A DNA stretch of 5,900 nt from Pseudomonadota bacterium (lineage in GTDB: Bacteria; Pseudomonadota; Gammaproteobacteria; CAMYNG01), in assembly GCA_020347585.1 (NCBI GenBank), contig CP070733.1, positions 217,107 to 223,006 of the forward strand, given 5' to 3'. Every line of letters starts with the position of its first letter. Within the stretch, counting starts at the first letter, position 1. This document shows positions 1 through 5,900 of this stretch, one piece after another. The notes under the pieces were generated by a model. The model made no database searches and was not told where the DNA came from. It was given only the letters and a program-made list of their open reading frames with translations. The position numbers and the translations under genes are program-made.

Positions 1-1106
1 ATGGCGATGATTACCGAACCGGCGCCGAGGAACAACAGCGCTTTGAAAAAGGCGTGCGTCATCAGGTGGAAAATACCTGCCGCGTAGGCAGACGCGCCAA
101 GCGCCGCGGTCATGTAGCCGAGCTGCGAGAGCGTCGAATAGGCAACCACACGCTTGATATCGTTTTGCACCAAGCCTAGTAGCCCCATAAACAGGGCAGT
201 GATGGCACCAATGACCAGCACAAAGCTCAGGGCAACGTTGGATAGCTCAAACAGCGGCGACATGCGTGCCACCATAAAGATACCGGCGGTCACCATCGTC
301 GCTGCATGAATCAGTGCGGAGTTCGGAGTTGGGCCCTCCATCGAGTCAGGCAGCCACACGTGCAACGGTACTTGGGCGGACTTGCCCATGGCCCCGATAA
401 ACAGCAGGATGCAGATAACCGTGACCGCGCTCCACTCGGCGCCCGGAAATATCTCCATCGTGAGGTCCTTGACCTGGTCGGTGCTGTTGAACACCGTGGC
501 GTAATCCAGCGAACCAAAATACATCATCACCCCCGCAATACCGAGCAGGAAGCCGAAATCCCCTACCCTGTTCACGAGGAACGCCTTGAGATTTGCAAAG
601 ATAGCGCTCTCACGGGTATACCAGAACCCGATCAACAGATATGAAACCAGGCCAACCGCCTCCCAGCCAAAAAACAGCTGTAGGAAGTTATTGGACATCA
701 CCAGCATCAACATCGAAATCGTGAACAGCGAGATATAGCTGAAAAACCGCTGGTAACCGGGATCATCACGCATGTAGCCGATGGTGTAGATATGGACCAT
801 CCAGGAGACGAAGGTCACCACCACCATCATCAACGCGGTCAGGTTGTCGATGAGAAAACCGATCTCGAACCGAATGCCGTCACTCACCATCCAAGTATAT
901 ACGGCGCCATTGAACACCGGCGCACCATCGATCGCGATATGCTTGTAGGCAATGAGTGACAGGAAAAACGAGATGCCAACGCCAATGATGGTCACCCAGT
1001 GCGAACCTGCGCGCCCGATGGTCTTACCGAAAAAACCGGCAACAATCGCGCCGAGCAGCGGGGCCAGCACGATCCAGAGATAGACCAGTTGCATGTTTTC
1101 AAACAT
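1..1106 (-). CDS. nuoL: NADH-quinone oxidoreductase subunit L, N-terminal part
   Basis: NuoL (ND5 homologue) is the distal antiporter-like proton pump of the complex I membrane arm. The frame starts at the ATG 1106-1104 (MFENMQLVYLW) and is open without a stop to the left edge, giving 368 of the roughly 650 residues expected. AAGGGA at 1117-1112 lies five bases upstream of the start. Key residues seen are Glu149 in FFGWEAVG (E. coli Glu144), Lys242 in GAMGKSAQVP (Lys229), His267 in ALIHAAT (His254) and Lys355 in HAFFKALLFL (Lys342). The conserved segment DIKRVVAYSTLSQLGYM is at residues 316-332. About the first ten or eleven of sixteen helices are included; the lateral helix that contacts NuoJ/K lies outside. 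Residue 262 is Asn in GPTPNSALIHAATM, where homologues I remember have Val or Ile. Confidence 0.97.
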   Translation of the reverse strand, partial: MFENMQLVYLWIVLAPLLGAIVAGFFGKTIGRAGSHWVTIIGVGISFFLSLIAYKHIAIDGAPVFNGAVYTWMVSDGIRFEIGFLIDNLTALMMVVVTFVSWMVHIYTIGYMRDDPGYQRFFSYISLFTISMLMLVMSNNFLQLFFGWEAVGLVSYLLIGFWYTRESAIFANLKAFLVNRVGDFGFLLGIAGVMMYFGSLDYATVFNSTDQVKDLTMEIFPGAEWSAVTVICILLFIGAMGKSAQVPLHVWLPDSMEGPTPNSALIHAATMVTAGIFMVARMSPLFELSNVALSFVLVIGAITALFMGLLGLVQNDIKRVVAYSTLSQLGYMTAALGASAYAAGIFHLMTHAFFKALLFLGAGSVIIA

Positions 1107-1108
1107 AC

Positions 1109-1414
1109 CTATCCCTTCAGTGAGTCTAGATCATCGACGTTGATGGTACGCTTGTTGCGGAACAGGACTACCAGGATGGCCAGCCCAATGGCAGCCTCCG
1201 CCGCGGCAACCGTAAGAATAAAGAACACGAACACCTGTCCGGCCGTATCACCCAGGTAGTGGGAAAATGCAATAAAGTTCATGTTCACGGCCAGCAGCAT
1301 CAATTCGATCGCCATCAGCAGGATGATGACGTTCTTGCGATTGATGAAAATTCCCGCCACGCTGAGGCAGAACAATATCGCCCCGAGCACAAGATAGTCA
1401 GACAGCGCAATCAT
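1109..1414 (-). CDS. nuoK: NADH-quinone oxidoreductase subunit K
   Basis: NuoK (ND4L homologue) is a small inner-membrane subunit with three transmembrane helices, part of the proton-translocating chain between NuoJ and NuoN. The protein is complete at 101 residues, against about 100 in the family. The two membrane glutamates needed for proton transfer are present: Glu37 in MAIELML and Glu73 in VAAAEAAIGLAI, matching E. coli Glu36 and Glu72. The helices span roughly residues 5-24, 29-49 and 60-85. The start ATG at 1414-1412 has GGAG at 1423-1420, five bases upstream. The TAG stop (1111-1109) is only two bases from the nuoL ATG, and the nuoL ribosome binding site lies within the last codons of nuoK, so the two are probably translationally coupled. 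No lesions. Confidence 0.98.
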   Translation of the reverse strand: MIALSDYLVLGAILFCLSVAGIFINRKNVIILLMAIELMLLAVNMNFIAFSHYLGDTAGQVFVFFILTVAAAEAAIGLAILVVLFRNKRTINVDDLDSLKG

Positions 1415-1652
1415 ATTAGCTCCGCTTCCCCACGTTCCTTAACACGCCTTACTTTTGCTTCTCGGCCGGCATGCTTACAACCCTGACGCGGTCGTTGCGT
1501 TTCACGCTCACCTGCCGCGCCGGATCTTGATAGCGCGTGAATGGTCTGCGCCGGAGCGTCAGTGCAATGGCCGCAACGATCGCAACCAGCAGGATTACCG
1601 CCGCAATCTCGAACGGATATGCGTATTTGGTGTACAACACACGCCCCAGTTC

Positions 1653-1655
1653 CTA
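1653..1655 (-). other. nuoJ: Premature amber stop within nuoJ
   Basis: Read on the minus strand the codons are AAC ACC TAG GAA CTG GGG, that is N-T-stop-E-L-G. A single base change from CAG, AAG or GAG would produce it. TAG is also the terminal codon of nuoK (1111-1109) and nuoH (2579-2577), so general reassignment of TAG is unlikely. Confidence 0.95.
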
Positions 1656-2042
1656 GGTGTTGCTGTAGTCCGCGGCGTGGCGTGCAGGTTCGGACCATTG
1701 CTCGAGCCCAAACTGTGCCGGCCCGACGACCGTTGCCATCATCCCTACCATAACCAGCGCCACGAGCGCCCCGATTGGCAGGTAGCGTATAAAGCCCGCC
1801 TTGAGCCGGGCGATGTTGATATCGAGCATCATGACAACGAACAGGAACAGCACCATAACCGCGCCGACATAAACCAAAACTAGCGCTATGGCCAGGAATT
1901 CTGCTTCCAGCATCAACCACAGCGCAGCACTGGAAATGAAGGTCAGGACCAGGAACAGGGCCGCATGCACCGGATTGCGCACGCTGATGACCATCGTGGC
2001 GCTGAAAACCACCATCGCCGCAAAAACGTAGAACATGAATTT

Positions 2043-2046
2043 CTCC
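2043..2046 (-). promoter_or_regulatory. Alternative ribosome binding site near the nuoJ start
   Basis: Three in-frame ATGs are close together: 2054 (residue 1), 2048 (residue 3) and 2036 (residue 7). GGAG at 2046-2043 is six bases before the ATG at 2036, the best-spaced site. A weaker GGGA at 2066-2063 is eight bases before the ATG at 2054. Family members usually have several residues before the FYxFA motif, which favours 2054 or 2048. I keep 2054 as the annotated start, but it is uncertain by up to six residues. Confidence 0.4.
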
Positions 2047-2074
2047 ATACCCATGTTGTCAGTCCCGTGTGCGT

Positions 2075-2563
2075 TTAGCGAAAAGGGGCGTCCTGCTCGC
2101 GCGCCGCTGCGATTTCCTTCTCGTACTTATCACCGACGGACAGAAGTTTTTCCTTGGTCATATACAGATCACCGCGCTTTTCGCCGTGGTACTCGAAAAT
2201 ATGTGTCTCGACAATGGAATCGACCGGGCAGGACTCTTCGCAGTACCCGCAGAAAATGCACTTGGTCAAATCGATATCGTAGCGCGTCGTGCGCCGCGTT
2301 CCATCCTCACGCTGCTCGGACTCGATGGTAATCGCCAAGGCGGGACACACTACCTCGCACAACTTGCAGGCAATGCAGCGCTCCTCGCCGTTCGGGTAGC
2401 GGCGCAGCGCATGCAGGCCACGAAAGCGCGGTGACAACGGCGTCTTCTCCTCCGGGTAACGCAGCGTGAACTTGCGGCTGAACAAATAGCGCCCGGTGAG
2501 CCTGAGTCCGCGCAACAACTCGAGAAGGAAAAGACTCTTTACGACTTGTCCGACATGATTCAT
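2075..2563 (-). CDS. nuoI: NADH-quinone oxidoreductase subunit I (two [4Fe-4S] clusters)
   Basis: NuoI is the ferredoxin-like subunit that holds clusters N6a and N6b and passes electrons from NuoG towards N2 in NuoB. The chosen start gives 162 residues. Two CxxCxxCxxxCP motifs are intact: CIACKLCEVVCP with Cys63, 66, 69 and 73, and CIFCGYCEESCP with Cys102, 105, 108 and 112. The fourth Cys of each motif serves the partner cluster, as usual in 8Fe ferredoxins. The N-terminal segment (about residues 8-30) is the amphipathic part that lies on NuoH in the membrane. The reading frame stays open upstream to an ATG at 2629, but that would add 22 non-conserved residues inside nuoH. The ATG at 2563 has a good ribosome binding site and fits the short proteobacterial form of the family. 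It begins 13 bases after the nuoH stop and ends in TAA. Confidence 0.97.
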   Translation of the reverse strand: MNHVGQVVKSLFLLELLRGLRLTGRYLFSRKFTLRYPEEKTPLSPRFRGLHALRRYPNGEERCIACKLCEVVCPALAITIESEQREDGTRRTTRYDIDLTKCIFCGYCEESCPVDSIVETHIFEYHGEKRGDLYMTKEKLLSVGDKYEKEIAAAREQDAPFR

Positions 2564-2571
2564 CGTTGCGT

Positions 2572-2575
2572 CTCC
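2572..2575 (-). promoter_or_regulatory. Ribosome binding site deciding the nuoI start
   Basis: GGAG on the minus strand lies eight bases before the ATG at 2563-2561 and directly after the nuoH TAG stop. It supports this start over the longer in-frame one at 2629, which falls inside nuoH. Its position next to the nuoH stop fits translational coupling. Confidence 0.75.
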
Positions 2576-2576
2576 A

Positions 2577-3641
2577 CTAGCCGGCCACGCCTTCGAACCA
2601 GGGTGGCACTCCGATGTAGATCGCCACACCCAGGACCACCAGCCATACGATGGTGAGCGGCAAAAACACCTTCCAGCCCAGGCGCATGATCTGGTCGTAG
2701 CGATAGCGCGGGAAGGTGGCGCGGAACCACAGGTAACAGAACAGGAAGAAGCTCATCTTGAGGATGAACCAGTGAATGCCGCCGCCCAGCAGCGGCCCGA
2801 TCACCGGTAGCGCAAACGCCGATTCTGGCAGGATGCCTTCCAGCGGTGAAAGCCAGCCGCCGAGGAACATCACCGAGGTCAAGCCGGCAATCAGAATCAT
2901 ATTGGCGTATTCGGCAAGGAAAAACACCGCGAACGCCATGCCCGAGTATTCGATGTGGAAGCCGGCGACGATCTCAGATTCACCCTCGGCCACATCGAAC
3001 GGCGCGCGGTTGGTCTCGGCAACACCCGAGATCCAGTACACGCCGAACAATGGCAGCAATGGCCACATGAACCAATGCCAGAACCCTCCAGACTGGGCGC
3101 GCACGATGTCGCCCAGATTGAGGCTGCCGGCCGCCATTAACACACCCACCAGGGCAAAACCCATCGCGATCTCATAGGCGACGATCTGCGCCGCAGAGCG
3201 CATCGCGCCAAGCAGGGCGTACTTGGAATTGGACGACCAGCCAGCGATGATGACACCGTACACACCCAGTGACGTCACCGCGAGCACATACAGCAAACCC
3301 GCGTTGACTTCCGAAAGCACGGCGCCGTCATCGAAGGGAATTACCGCCCAGGCCGCCAGTGCGGTGGCGATAGAAATCACAGGGCTTAACAGGAACAAAA
3401 TGCGATTCGCGCCGCTCGGAAGAATGATCTCCTTGAACATCAACTTGACGGCGTCGGCTATGGGCTGCAGCGAACCGCGCGGGCCGACACGGTTTGGACC
3501 GAGTCGCACCTGCATGTAGCTGATGATCTTGCGCTCGGCGAGGGTCAGGTAGGCAACCACAAGCATCAGCGGCAATACGATCACCACGATCTTGAGGAGG
3601 ATCCAGCCCAGCTCCTGCGCCAAATGAATCCACTCAGCCAT
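2577..3641 (-). CDS. nuoH: NADH-quinone oxidoreductase subunit H
   Basis: NuoH (ND1 homologue) is the inner-membrane subunit at the junction with the peripheral arm; it forms much of the quinone-binding chamber and the entry of the proton path. The protein is complete at 354 residues and about eight transmembrane helices. Family signatures are present: AERK at residues 35-38, followed by the loop VRLGPNRVGPRGSLQP (45-60), and the acidic loop ETNRAPFDVAEGESEIVAGF (209-228) with its conserved Glu/Asp residues. The start ATG at 3641-3639 has GGAG at 3652-3649, seven bases upstream, and lies 18 bases after the nuoG stop. The stop is TAG (2579-2577), directly beside the nuoI ribosome binding site, which suggests coupled translation. 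No lesions were seen and the length is normal. Confidence 0.98.
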   Translation of the reverse strand: MAEWIHLAQELGWILLKIVVIVLPLMLVVAYLTLAERKIISYMQVRLGPNRVGPRGSLQPIADAVKLMFKEIILPSGANRILFLLSPVISIATALAAWAVIPFDDGAVLSEVNAGLLYVLAVTSLGVYGVIIAGWSSNSKYALLGAMRSAAQIVAYEIAMGFALVGVLMAAGSLNLGDIVRAQSGGFWHWFMWPLLPLFGVYWISGVAETNRAPFDVAEGESEIVAGFHIEYSGMAFAVFFLAEYANMILIAGLTSVMFLGGWLSPLEGILPESAFALPVIGPLLGGGIHWFILKMSFFLFCYLWFRATFPRYRYDQIMRLGWKVFLPLTIVWLVVLGVAIYIGVPPWFEGVAG

Positions 3642-3659
3642 GTGCGAACTCCGTCATAC

Positions 3660-5900
3660 TCAGGTGCCCTCGCCCGTGCCCAGTTCAATGGAACCGTACG
3701 CCGCGCCGAGCAAATCGGCACCGGGCACGCCCGCAGGGATCAACACGCAGTTGTCCGGCACGCATTCGTCAATGATCACAGGAAGGTTCGCACTGTGTGA
3801 GCCTTGGGTTGCTTTTGCCTGTGCTCCATCCTCGAGCCCAATGCTGCTGGCCGTAGCCTGGTTGATATACACCGCGCAATGCGGCGCATCGCCGGTCGCT
3901 TGCAGCGGCGCCGACCGGCGCACCAGCCCATCCGTGGCATAGATGGATACGTAGCCGATGCGGGTCAGCCCGCTGGCCGGGACTGTAGCGGGCGACGAAA
4001 GAGCGCCTCGCGCGGCCGTGTCCGGTGCGATGTCACCGACAAGCGTCCGCAATTCATCGCGCACCTCTTCGCTACTGAGATAATCGAATCCGGGTTGGTC
4101 GAATAGGTTGCCGAGCACGCGCAATACCTTCCAGGCGGGCCGTGCATCACCCGGTGGTCTTACGCTGCCGGTGAAACTCTGCCAGCGTCCTTCGGCGTTG
4201 ACGTAGGTGCCGGACGTCTCTGTGAATGGCGCCATCGGTAGCAGCACATCGGCGTAGGCGCGCATCGAATCAGTAACGAAGGGCGTCACACTGACCACGA
4301 AATCCGTTGCGTCCAGCGCCTCAAGCGCAGTTCCGGGATCCGCGCAGTCGAATTCCGGCTCAACGCCCACCAGCACCAGACCGTGCATGGTGCCGTCGAG
4401 GATTGCCTGCGCGTTCCTGCCTTGTGTCTCGATATCGCTACCGCCTGGTCCACGGTGCGGCACCGCGCCGGCCAGCCACGCACCAACGCTGTTGGCCCCG
4501 GATGCCAGATAGCCGAACCGCGCCCCTGCAAGTTCCGCGATCAGTGCCGCAAGGGCACGCAGTGCGGCAAACTCCTGCTGACCTTCTGCCTGGCTGCCAA
4601 GCAACACGGCCGCATTGTCGGCGGCCTTGAGATCAGCCGCTATGGCACGGTGATAATCCTGCACGCTGGCGCTGTCCAGCGCTGACTGATACTGCGCGGG
4701 CACCGAAACACCGCTCGTCTCCACGATCGCCTTGGCCACCGCGGCAAGCTCGCCAACCATGGCGCCCGGCGCTGCAACCACCTGCTGCGCCACCGGGAAG
4801 TTGAAATCGTAGTCAAGGTTGCTGATGGACATCACGCTGGCACCGCGCAACGCGGCCTTGCGCAAGCGGTGTGCCGCAATCGGTTGGTCCTTGCGCACAT
4901 GCGATCCAATCAGTAACGCGGCCTGCAGGTTCTGAAGATCTGCGATGCCCTGCCCCAGGCCCGGTGCAACCGGTGCTGCGTCCTGATCACTGAAGTCCTG
5001 TTGGCGCAGACGGTGATCGATACTGGCGGCACCCAGTCCGCGCAGCAGTTTCTGCAGCAGATAGAGTTCCTCGACAGTGCAGTTGGTCGATGCCAATGCG
5101 GCCATCGCGTCGACCCCGTGCAGTTGCATGACGCGCTTGATGCCCTCAACGGCATAACCAAGTGCGCTCTCCCAATCGACCTCGCGCCAGTCCTCACCCT
5201 GTTTGACCATCGGCGCCTGCAGACGCTCCGCATGATGCAGGCCACTGTAACTGAAGCGATCCCGGTCCGATATCCAGGTCTCGTTGATGTCCTCGTTTTC
5301 GCGCGGCAAAACACGCATCACCTCGTTGCGGCGTACCTCCACCACAACGTTCGATCCAATGCAGTCGTGCGCTGCAACGGACTCAGTCTGCTGATTCTCC
5401 CAGGGCCGGCCCGTGTAGCGGTAAGGCCGTGAGGTCAACGCACCGACCGGGCAGAGGTCAATAACGTTGCCTGACATCTCCGATGCCACTGCTTTTTCGA
5501 TATAGGTGCCAATCTCCATGTGCTCACCACGGCCGGTGGCACCAAGTTCCATGATGCCGCCGATTTCCTGGCCAAAGCGCACGCACCGCGTGCAGTGAAT
5601 GCAACGCGTCATGTCGGTGGCGATCAGCGGTCCAATGTTCTTTTCCGCCACCACACGTTTCTTCTCGGTAAAGCGCGACAGGCTCTCTCCATATCCCAGC
5701 GCAACATCCTGCAGTTCGCACTCACCACCCTGATCGCAGATCGGGCAATCCAGCGGGTGGTTTATCAGCAGAAACTCCATGGTGCCCTTCTGGGCTTCGA
5801 GTGCCGTGGGTGATCGGGTGAAAACGCGCATGCCTTCACTGACCGGCGTTGCACAGGCCGGCAGCGGCTTGGGCGCCTTTTCAACCTCCACCAGGCACAT
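3660..5900 (-). CDS. nuoG: NADH-quinone oxidoreductase subunit G, 5' end cut off
   Basis: NuoG carries electrons through Fe-S clusters in the peripheral arm of complex I, between NuoE/F and NuoI. 746 residues are visible, ending in TGA at 3662-3660. The ATG at the window edge is not the start: it is the Met of the family motif CRMCLVEV, so about 45-50 residues (part of the 2Fe-2S domain) lie beyond 5900. In visible numbering, Cys2 and Cys16 are the last 2Fe-2S ligands. His48, Cys52, Cys55 and Cys61 (HPLDCPICDQGGEC) form the His-ligated N5-type 4Fe-4S site. Cys100, Cys103, Cys106 and Cys150 form the next 4Fe-4S site. From about residue 170 to the end is the molybdopterin-oxidoreductase-like fold, which in this family holds no cofactor. 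The N7 ligand set found in E. coli is absent (ESVAAHDCIGSN, only Cys180). It is followed by nuoH after 18 bases. Identification is very secure. Confidence 0.97.
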   Translation of the reverse strand: MCLVEVEKAPKPLPACATPVSEGMRVFTRSPTALEAQKGTMEFLLINHPLDCPICDQGGECELQDVALGYGESLSRFTEKKRVVAEKNIGPLIATDMTRCIHCTRCVRFGQEIGGIMELGATGRGEHMEIGTYIEKAVASEMSGNVIDLCPVGALTSRPYRYTGRPWENQQTESVAAHDCIGSNVVVEVRRNEVMRVLPRENEDINETWISDRDRFSYSGLHHAERLQAPMVKQGEDWREVDWESALGYAVEGIKRVMQLHGVDAMAALASTNCTVEELYLLQKLLRGLGAASIDHRLRQQDFSDQDAAPVAPGLGQGIADLQNLQAALLIGSHVRKDQPIAAHRLRKAALRGASVMSISNLDYDFNFPVAQQVVAAPGAMVGELAAVAKAIVETSGVSVPAQYQSALDSASVQDYHRAIAADLKAADNAAVLLGSQAEGQQEFAALRALAALIAELAGARFGYLASGANSVGAWLAGAVPHRGPGGSDIETQGRNAQAILDGTMHGLVLVGVEPEFDCADPGTALEALDATDFVVSVTPFVTDSMRAYADVLLPMAPFTETSGTYVNAEGRWQSFTGSVRPPGDARPAWKVLRVLGNLFDQPGFDYLSSEEVRDELRTLVGDIAPDTAARGALSSPATVPASGLTRIGYVSIYATDGLVRRSAPLQATGDAPHCAVYINQATASSIGLEDGAQAKATQGSHSANLPVIIDECVPDNCVLIPAGVPGADLLGAAYGSIELGTGEGT

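Larger units (their letters stand above)
1449..2054 (-). pseudogene. nuoJ: NADH-quinone oxidoreductase subunit J, interrupted by an in-frame TAG
   Basis: NuoJ (ND6 homologue) is a small membrane subunit with five transmembrane helices, between NuoH/A and NuoK; its third helix takes part in coupling. The frame runs 201 codons, the usual length, ending in TAA at 1451-1449. Codon 134 is TAG (1655-1653). The 133 residues before it carry helices 1-4, including the conserved helix-3 stretch EAEFLAIALVLVYVGAVMVL (50-69). The 67 codons after it, in the same frame, resume with ELGRVLYTKYAYPFEIAA and the last helix, followed by a basic tail. No other stop or frameshift is present, so this is one nonsense change in an otherwise intact gene. 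Translation as written would lose helix 5. It may be a true mutation, a sequence error, read-through, or a split gene. nuoI ends 20 bases upstream and nuoK starts 34 bases downstream. Identity as nuoJ is secure; functional status is not. Confidence 0.93.

Noticed and set aside
1415..1448. Possible regulatory element or terminator in the longest intergenic gap (nuoJ-nuoK)
   Set aside because: The 34 bases contain the nuoK ribosome binding site but no evident hairpin, T-run or promoter-like pair.
1653..1655. TAG as a generally reassigned codon
   Set aside because: TAG is the natural end of nuoK and nuoH in the same window, at the expected family lengths, so it works as a stop here.
1411..1920. 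169-codon minus-strand open frame that spans the nuoJ break
   Set aside because: It is a different frame from nuoJ, starts inside it, and has an Arg/Gly/Ala-rich protein with no membrane helices or family motif. It is a shadow of nuoJ and does not bypass the TAG.
2564..2629. Longer NuoI with 22 extra N-terminal residues starting at 2629
   Set aside because: The extra part lies inside the nuoH reading frame, is not conserved family sequence, and the ATG at 2563 has its own well-spaced GGAG.
2776..3177. 133-codon plus-strand open frame antisense to nuoH
   Set aside because: It lies wholly opposite conserved NuoH sequence; its protein is low-complexity in style and resembles nothing known to me.
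5001..5432. 143-codon plus-strand open frame antisense to nuoG
   Set aside because: Antisense frames of this size are common opposite GC-rich genes. The nuoG frame explains every codon, and I see no recognisable motif in the antisense protein.

Overview
The window is a gap-free piece of a bacterial respiratory complex I (NADH:quinone oxidoreductase, NDH-1) operon. Everything is transcribed from the minus strand, so genes read from high to low coordinates: nuoG (5' end cut by the right edge), nuoH, nuoI, nuoJ, nuoK, nuoL (3' part cut by the left edge). This is the canonical nuoA-N order; nuoA-F would lie beyond 5900 and nuoM/nuoN beyond position 1. The DNA is moderately GC-rich. The 162-residue NuoI, a NuoG without the extra N7 cluster ligands, and the general style of the proteins suggest a gamma- or betaproteobacterium. 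This is inference from remembered family features; no species can be named.

Region by region: 3660-5900 is NuoG, the Fe-S electron-transfer subunit of the peripheral arm. 2577-3641 is NuoH, the membrane subunit forming part of the quinone chamber. 2075-2563 is NuoI, the two-[4Fe-4S] ferredoxin-like subunit next to NuoH. 1449-2054 is NuoJ, 1109-1414 is NuoK, and 1-1106 is the N-terminal 368 residues of NuoL, the distal antiporter-like proton pump. Gaps between genes are only 2 to 34 bases, most starts have a Shine-Dalgarno sequence, and no internal promoter or terminator was seen, as expected for one polycistronic message. There is no gene-free stretch over 300 bases.

The main anomaly is in nuoJ. 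An in-frame TAG at 1655-1653 interrupts an otherwise complete reading frame just before the last transmembrane helix. Sequence on both sides is intact and in the same frame. It is therefore a fresh nonsense mutation, a sequencing or assembly error, a recoded or read-through codon, or a split subunit made by re-initiation. TAG ends nuoK and nuoH here, so it is an ordinary stop in this genome. A smaller oddity is an Asn at a normally hydrophobic position in a conserved NuoL motif. Apart from these the region is ordinary core metabolism; I found no mobile element, CRISPR array, RNA gene or undescribed system.
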